A stretch of 64,000 nt of DNA, from the NCBI RefSeq assembly GCF_009937955.1, contig NZ_AP018439.1:3596001-3660000 (forward strand). Direction: 5' to 3'. This DNA comes from Undibacterium sp. KW1 (GTDB lineage Bacteria; Pseudomonadota; Gammaproteobacteria; Burkholderiales; Burkholderiaceae_D). The position numbers and the translations under genes were made by a program. A model generated the notes under the pieces. That model ran no database searches. It saw only the letters and a list, made by a program, of their open reading frames with translations, and had not been told where the DNA came from. Below are positions 59,307 through 64,000 of this stretch, in pieces. The first letter of the stretch is position 1. Each line of letters begins with the position of its first letter.

Positions 59307-60779
59307 ATGAGCGAAAACCTCCTCATCAATATCACCCCTCAAGAAACCCGTGTTGCCCTGATGTTCCAGGGTGCGGTACAAGAACTCCATATAGAACGTA
59401 CATTGTCACGCGGTCTGGTCGGCAATATCTACCTGGGTAAAGTCGTGCGCGTCTTGCCTGGCATGCAGTCTGCTTTTATCGACATAGGCTTGGAACGCGC
59501 CGCCTTCCTCCATGTTGCCGACATCTGGGATGCCCGCCCTCAGGATGCCAATGGCAATACCAATGCGCCACTGACACCGATAGAAAAACTGCTGTTCGAT
59601 GGCCAGTCAGTGACTGTGCAAGTCGTCAAAGACCCGATAGGCACCAAGGGCGCACGCCTCTCGACACAGATTTCCATCGCAGGCCGCATGCTGGTCTATC
59701 TGCCGCAAGACTCACATATCGGCATCTCGCAAAAAATAGAAAACGAAGCGGAACGCGAGGCTCTGCGCACCAAGGTACAAAACCTGCAGCAAGTAGATGA
59801 AAAAGGTGGTTTCATCGTCCGCACCATGGCAGAAGATGCCTCCGATGAAGACCTCAAAGCCGACGTTGATTACCTGCGCCGCACCTGGTCCACCATACTG
59901 CAACTCGCCAAGACCCATCCACCGACTACTCTGTTGTACCAGGATCTGAACCTGGCACAACGCGTACTGCGCGACTTCGTCAATGAAGAAACCGACAGCA
60001 TACAAGTCGATTCGCGTGAAAATTACATCATGCTGCAAGAGTTTGCGACGCACTACATGCCATCCGTACTAGGCAAGCTGCAACACTACATAGGTGAGCG
60101 CCCGCTGTTTGATTTGCATGGCGTAGAAGAAGAAATCGAAAGAGCTTTGGGCCGCCGCGTCGATCTGAAATCTGGCGGTTACCTCATCGTCGACCAAACC
60201 GAGGCCATGACTACCATCGACGTCAACACCGGCAGCTTCGTCGCTGGCCGCAATTTCGATGACACCATCTTCAAGACCAACCTCGAAGCCGCCCACGCCA
60301 TCGCCCGCCAACTAAGATTACGTAACCTCGGCGGCATCATCATTCTCGACATCATCGACATGGAGAATGAAGAACACAAGACCGCCGTGCTGGCCGAACT
60401 CAACAAAGCATTATCACGCGACCGCACCAAACTCTCCGTATCCGGCTTCTCTGCCCTCGGCCTGGTAGAAGTCACCCGCAAACGCACCCGTGAATCACTG
60501 GCCCACGTACTATGCGAGCCCTGCCCCGCCTGCAGCGGCAAAGGCCAGGTCAAAACCGCCCGCACCATCTGCTACGAAATCCTGCGCGAACTGCTGCGCG
60601 AAGCCAAGCAATTCAACCCCAGAGAATTCCGCATCATGGCTTCCCAAGTCGTGGTAGACATGTTTCTCGAAGAAGAATCCCAGCACCTGGCCATGCTCGG
60701 TGACTTCATCGGCAAACCTATCTCGCTGCAAGTGGAGAATGTGTTTCATCAGGAGCAGTACGATATTATTTTGATGTGA
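59307..60779 (+). CDS. rng: Ribonuclease G
   Basis: 490 residues, RNase G size and without the RNase E C-terminal scaffold. A 5'-sensing endoribonuclease that matures 16S rRNA and decays some mRNAs. The S1 domain (GLVGNIYLGKVVRVLPGMQSAF, residues 35-115), the catalytic aspartates in TTIDVNTGSF and IIILDIIDME, and the zinc-link cysteines in CEPCPACSGKG are present. Last member of the housekeeping run; a hairpin lies after it. Confidence 0.95.
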   Translation: MSENLLINITPQETRVALMFQGAVQELHIERTLSRGLVGNIYLGKVVRVLPGMQSAFIDIGLERAAFLHVADIWDARPQDANGNTNAPLTPIEKLLFDGQSVTVQVVKDPIGTKGARLSTQISIAGRMLVYLPQDSHIGISQKIENEAEREALRTKVQNLQQVDEKGGFIVRTMAEDASDEDLKADVDYLRRTWSTILQLAKTHPPTTLLYQDLNLAQRVLRDFVNEETDSIQVDSRENYIMLQEFATHYMPSVLGKLQHYIGERPLFDLHGVEEEIERALGRRVDLKSGGYLIVDQTEAMTTIDVNTGSFVAGRNFDDTIFKTNLEAAHAIARQLRLRNLGGIIILDIIDMENEEHKTAVLAELNKALSRDRTKLSVSGFSALGLVEVTRKRTRESLAHVLCEPCPACSGKGQVKTARTICYEILRELLREAKQFNPREFRIMASQVVVDMFLEEESQHLAMLGDFIGKPISLQVENVFHQEQYDIILM

Positions 60780-60812
60780 TGCGCGATACAGAGTACTCAG
60801 AATAAGACCCGT

Positions 60813-60853
60813 GAATCTCTTCATGTCGGCCCTGCCAAGGCATGAAGGGATTC
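60813..60853 (+). terminator. Hairpin after rng
   Basis: GAATCTCTTCATG (60813-60825) pairs with CATGAAGGGATTC (60841-60853) with one mismatch around a 15-base loop, 33 bases past the rng stop. No T tract, so terminator activity is uncertain. Confidence 0.5.
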
Positions 60854-60908
60854 ATGCGCCTGCACCAAACTTCACTTGTTCAAATCAAGCAATACATCCG
60901 TGTGATCC

Positions 60909-61568
60909 ATGAGTACTCCACCACCCAGCCCAAGACTATTCGTTATTTTTGCCAAGGAAGCGCATGTAGCAGCAATCTTCGCACGAGGACCAACCAACTG
61001 GTTTCACGTCATTCGCTGGGATACCCGCAACGACGTCTTTGAATCTGGTGCATGGATGCGCGGCCGCTTATACCCTCAACGTTGCGACCTGTCGCCAGAT
61101 GGCGAACTGTTACTCTATTTTGTGTTTCAGAAGCGACGCGGCTACACGAGCTATGAATCATCCTGGACAGCTGTCAGTCGCCTGCCCTGGCTACATGCGC
61201 TAGGACTCTGGCCACAGGGCCATACTTGGGGTGGTGGCGGTTATTTTATAACGAACCGCATAATTTCCCTCGAAAACGGTCGTTCGTGTAAAGCTCACCC
61301 TGAGCATATTCCTCTTGGACTGGAAGTTATTTCCAGCGGTGGAGAACGCAAATCATCCAGTAATGAAGTGGCAGGAGCAGAATGGTCAGGCCGCGACCAA
61401 CGCAATCGCCTGATCTTTACAGCCAATGGAAAATTGCACTGGCAGCGAGATGATCAGACTGAGCAGGTGTTAGCTGACTTCAACGGCGATAAACCCGACC
61501 CGCGCGATGCGCCAGAATGGGCTAAGCGATCACTGGTGGACCAATCTCCTACATGCATCGGGCGATAA
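60909..61568 (+). CDS. Hypothetical protein (219 aa)
   Basis: Starts with ATG AGT ACT after a weak ribosome binding site. Not recognised. It lacks a signal peptide and membrane segments. The sequence is aromatic-rich with a beta-propeller-like texture: RLYPQRCDLSPDGELLLYFV, GLWPQGHTWGGGGYFI and RNRLIFTANGKLHWQRDD. These SPDG and similar turns suggest WD- or PQQ-like blades, but only three can be made out. Codon use is like its neighbours. No gene partner is evident; the next 300 bases before the following gene are empty. Confidence 0.6.
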   Translation: MSTPPPSPRLFVIFAKEAHVAAIFARGPTNWFHVIRWDTRNDVFESGAWMRGRLYPQRCDLSPDGELLLYFVFQKRRGYTSYESSWTAVSRLPWLHALGLWPQGHTWGGGGYFITNRIISLENGRSCKAHPEHIPLGLEVISSGGERKSSSNEVAGAEWSGRDQRNRLIFTANGKLHWQRDDQTEQVLADFNGDKPDPRDAPEWAKRSLVDQSPTCIGR

Positions 61569-61865
61569 GTCTCTTAAATCGTATAGTCTCAGCATCCCTG
61601 GCTGATTTTGGTTTCCAATCAAGCAGGCCCAGCCTTTCCTAATGATGCAAGTTATTCCCAAACTAGAATCATGTTGCTGCGCTGCACAATGCAGCAAATG
61701 TTGATTGCACATTGTCATAAAAGATGATATTTTTTAGGCAACATCTATCGAAGCAATTCGTTCACCAGAGTAAAGTTGCAGAATTTGGATTCACCGCTTT
61801 TCAGAGTACCGAAACCGCGTTTCATTTTCCCCTGTCCGCAAGTTTTATCAAAACAAGGAGCTATC

Positions 61866-62177
61866 ATGTATCCATGGCTTTGGGTGTGGTCACCACAGGT
61901 TCACTTTCCCTGGAGTGGCAGTGTTGCACAAAAGATTGAGCCTAGAACGACCTGGTTCACGTCCATGATTCCGCCTGTTTCTGGGGATGCTGCTATAGAA
62001 GAGCAAGTATTCAATGCTGCGTCATACGGTACACAGTTGGGCCTGATCACTGATGTACTTTTGGATATCGTCAAAGAGACTGAAACTTTGTCGCCCAGGG
62101 CATCCAAGTCGCTGGATGAGTTGAAGGCCTTGAAATCCAAGATCGAAGATATCAAAAAAATATCCGCAAAAAAGTAG
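61866..62177 (+). CDS. Small hypothetical protein (103 aa), possibly phasin-like
   Basis: Begins at an ATG 5 bases after AAGGAG, a strong site that decides the start over an upstream open frame to 61776. The N-terminus is remarkably tryptophan- and proline-rich (MYPWLWVWSPQVHFPWSG), followed by TTWFTSMIPP, an amphipathic helix (AASYGTQLGLITDVLLDIV) and a Lys-rich C-terminal helix (LKSKIEDIKKISAKK). No signal peptide. The helical second half loosely recalls phasins or other granule-coating proteins, but I cannot assign a family. Convergent with ackA. Confidence 0.6.
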   Translation: MYPWLWVWSPQVHFPWSGSVAQKIEPRTTWFTSMIPPVSGDAAIEEQVFNAASYGTQLGLITDVLLDIVKETETLSPRASKSLDELKALKSKIEDIKKISAKK

Positions 62178-62239
62178 CCCTGAATTAAGCCAGGGCCATG
62201 GAGGTGCTGGCGTGGGTTTCGTCGCCGACGGCAAACATC

Positions 62240-63466
62240 TCAAAGCATGGCTTGCAGCAGTTGTTGCGCATCCATGGCTGCGATGCGTCCTTCATCCGTG
62301 GGTACTACCCACACTTCAGTGCTGCTGTTGGGGGTATGAATGGGCGCAATGCCATCACCGCGGGCGGCATTGTTCTTTGCCGTGTCTATCTGCACGCCCA
62401 GATAAGCCAGACCTTCTGCTACCTGCTGCCTGAGTAGCGCATCGTGTTCCCCTATGCCGCCGGTAAACACCAATACATCAAGACCGTTCAGGCACGCGCT
62501 TAATGCACCACATTCGCGTATCACGCGATAGGTAAATAAATCGATGGCAAAACCAGCTCGCGGGTCGCTGCTGGCGCGCAGGGTACGCATGTCGGCGGAG
62601 ATGCCTGACACACCGAGCAGGCCGGATTCTTTGTACAGTATGGTTTCTATTCTTTTCTCATCCCAGCCCTGCTGCATCAAATGTAGCAAGACGCCGGGGT
62701 CGAGTGCGCCGCAGCGGGTGCCCATCATCAAGCCGTCGAGTGCCGAGAAACCCATGGAACTGGCGATACTTTTGCCATTTTTCATGGCACAGGCGCTGGC
62801 ACCATTACCGAGGTGCAGCATGATCACGCGCCCGGCAGCAGGATCAAATGCGCGTGCGGACTGCTGGGCCAGGTGGCTGGCGACATATCGATAAGACAGG
62901 CCGTGGAAACCGTAACGGCGTATACCAGTCGCACGCAGGGATTGTGGCAAGGCCAGTGTGGTTTCGCATACGGGCATGTCGGCATGGAAGCCTGTATCGA
63001 AGCAGGCTATCTGTGGTATGCCGGGATAGGCGCGGCGAAAAGCTACTACGCCTTCCAGGTTATGCGGCTGATGCAGTGGTGCGAGTGTATCCAGGGTATG
63101 CAGATAGACCAGGGCTGCGTCATCTATCACGATGGAAGATGAAAACCGCTCGCCGCCGTGCACGATGCGGTGGGCAACGGCGGCTATCTGCATGTCTGCG
63201 CTATGGCTCATCAACACACGATGCAGAGCTTGCAGCGCAGCCGCGAACTGGTCGCCACCTGCGGTGCTGATATCCGTTTGATCCAGCGTCAAGGTCTGTG
63301 TTCCATTACTTGTACGACATTGTATGACGGGCTTGCCCCCAGGTTGCAAACCCTCAATGACACCTGTCAGATTACTGCCTGTCACGCCCTCTTCAGTAAA
63401 AGGATACAGGGCAAACTTGATGCTGGATGAACCTGAATTCACCGATAGGATGACGGGCTGCTTCAT
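62240..63466 (-). CDS. ackA: Acetate kinase
   Basis: 408 residues. Interconverts acetyl phosphate plus ADP and acetate plus ATP. The start SVNSGSSSIKFALYPF and the segments YGFHGLSYRYVASHL, VIMLHLGNGASACAM, MGTRCGALDPGVLLHLM and VFTGGIGEHDALLR are the standard ASKHA signatures. Its ATG overlaps the last bases of the upstream transferase gene by four bases, so the two are translationally coupled as a Pta-AckA-type pair for acetyl-phosphate metabolism. Confidence 0.94.
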   Translation of the reverse strand: MKQPVILSVNSGSSSIKFALYPFTEEGVTGSNLTGVIEGLQPGGKPVIQCRTSNGTQTLTLDQTDISTAGGDQFAAALQALHRVLMSHSADMQIAAVAHRIVHGGERFSSSIVIDDAALVYLHTLDTLAPLHQPHNLEGVVAFRRAYPGIPQIACFDTGFHADMPVCETTLALPQSLRATGIRRYGFHGLSYRYVASHLAQQSARAFDPAAGRVIMLHLGNGASACAMKNGKSIASSMGFSALDGLMMGTRCGALDPGVLLHLMQQGWDEKRIETILYKESGLLGVSGISADMRTLRASSDPRAGFAIDLFTYRVIRECGALSACLNGLDVLVFTGGIGEHDALLRQQVAEGLAYLGVQIDTAKNNAARGDGIAPIHTPNSSTEVWVVPTDEGRIAAMDAQQLLQAML

Positions 63467-64000
63467 GGTGCATTCTTCCGGTATTCATGCGCCAGTAATT
63501 TGACGAGTGCCGCCGAAGCAACCCGGGAAGATGGGCCATCGGCACGGCTGGTCAGGGCAATGGGTACTTTGGCACCGAGGACAACGCCACAGGTGGCTGC
63601 ACCTGCCAGATATTCAAATTGCTTGCCGAGCATATTGCCGGATTCCAGGTCAGGCACCATGAGGATATCTACTTCGCCAGAAACGGCTGAGACTATGCCC
63701 TTGATTTGTGCGGCCCGGGCAGAAATGGCATTATCAAAAGCCAGCGGGCCATCAACGATAGCGCCGGTGATTTGCTTGCGCTCTGCCATCTTGCACAAGG
63801 CAGCGGCATCAATGGTGGAATTGATTTTTGGGGTGACCGTTTCGACTGCCGACAAGAGCGCAACCTTGGGTTCAGCGATGTTCAAGGCATGAGCCAGGTT
63901 GATGGCGTTTTGCAGTATGTCAGCTTTTTCCGGTAAGCTCGGATAAATATTCAGGGCTGCATCCGTCAATAGCAAGAGCTTGTGATACATGGGTACATCC
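63463..64000 (-). CDS. Phosphate acetyl/butyryltransferase, C-terminal part (runs off the window)
   Basis: The frame is open through the window edge; the ATG at 63990 is not taken as the true start because the preceding codons (DVP) continue the family sequence. Visible residues match the PTA_PTB domain: LLLTDAALNIYPSLPEKADI, AEPKVALLSAVETVTPKI, TGAIVDGPLAFDNAIS, VDILMVPDLESGNMLGK and VVLGAKVPIALTSRAD. In betaproteobacteria this often is the C-terminal half of a bifunctional protein with an enoyl-CoA hydratase domain (MaoC-like) in front; that cannot be seen here. It supplies acetyl phosphate or a related acyl phosphate to AckA. Confidence 0.85.
   Translation of the reverse strand, partial: DVPMYHKLLLLTDAALNIYPSLPEKADILQNAINLAHALNIAEPKVALLSAVETVTPKINSTIDAAALCKMAERKQITGAIVDGPLAFDNAISARAAQIKGIVSAVSGEVDILMVPDLESGNMLGKQFEYLAGAATCGVVLGAKVPIALTSRADGPSSRVASAALVKLLAHEYRKNAP

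Noticed and set aside
1..64000. tRNA, rRNA, CRISPR or prophage features
   Set aside because: None recognised by eye on either strand; short tRNAs could still be missed without a covariance search.

Overview
The window looks like a chromosomal segment of a betaproteobacterium of the order Burkholderiales, probably Oxalobacteraceae (Undibacterium- or Herbaspirillum-like). This is inferred from the yebC-purD-hemF-nadD-rsfS-rlmH-maf-rng order, a complete Entner-Doudoroff cluster under a HexR-type regulator, DUF1631 and DUF4136 proteins, and moderate GC content. No rRNA, tRNA, CRISPR array, transposase or phage gene was seen.

Layout. 1-2.3 kb: the start of mobB (minus strand), an orphan periplasmic amino-acid-type binding protein and a small outer-membrane beta-barrel. 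2.4-22.3 kb: the accessory part. Two very large paralogous surface or secreted proteins (2121 aa and about 2840 aa) each have an N-terminal DUF4347-like domain, a glycine-rich region, many Ig-like repeats, Ca-binding-type loops and C-terminal DUF4214-like repeats. They flank a 211-aa protein of unknown function. A 1234-aa SARP/BTAD-like ATPase regulator lies tail-to-tail with the second giant. Both giants carry the same direct repeat (TTACG..., 11-bp period) 140-145 bp before their start codons. This is the binding-site geometry used by OmpR/SARP-type winged helices, so the region may be one regulon. The second giant is interrupted by a one-base deficit in a G run.

22.4-33.1 kb: central carbon metabolism. 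ppc, then pgi-eda-edd on the minus strand, diverge from zwf-pgl-hexR on the plus strand, with a near-perfect HexR-type operator between edd and zwf. Glucose-6-phosphate is routed through 6-phosphogluconate and KDPG to pyruvate and triose phosphate, while fbp (42.2 kb) and pgi would allow gluconeogenic recycling.

33.1-38 kb: a PepSY membrane protein and a TonB-dependent siderophore receptor behind a Fur-like box, then a lipoprotein and an intergenic inverted duplication. 38-51.8 kb: HDOD protein, ribA, ilvD, fbp, pepN, DUF4136 lipoprotein, DUF1631 protein, a 48-aa membrane peptide, quinone oxidoreductase, EamA exporter and a 56-aa basic peptide.

51.8-64 kb: a HerA-like ATPase, then yebC, purD, hemF, nadD, rsfS, rlmH, maf and rng (translation, cofactor and RNA housekeeping), two hypothetical proteins, and ackA with the 3' part of a phosphate acetyl/butyryltransferase gene. 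hemF also lacks one base in a C run. Two single-base deficits in G/C homopolymers make assembly error the leading explanation for both frameshifts.
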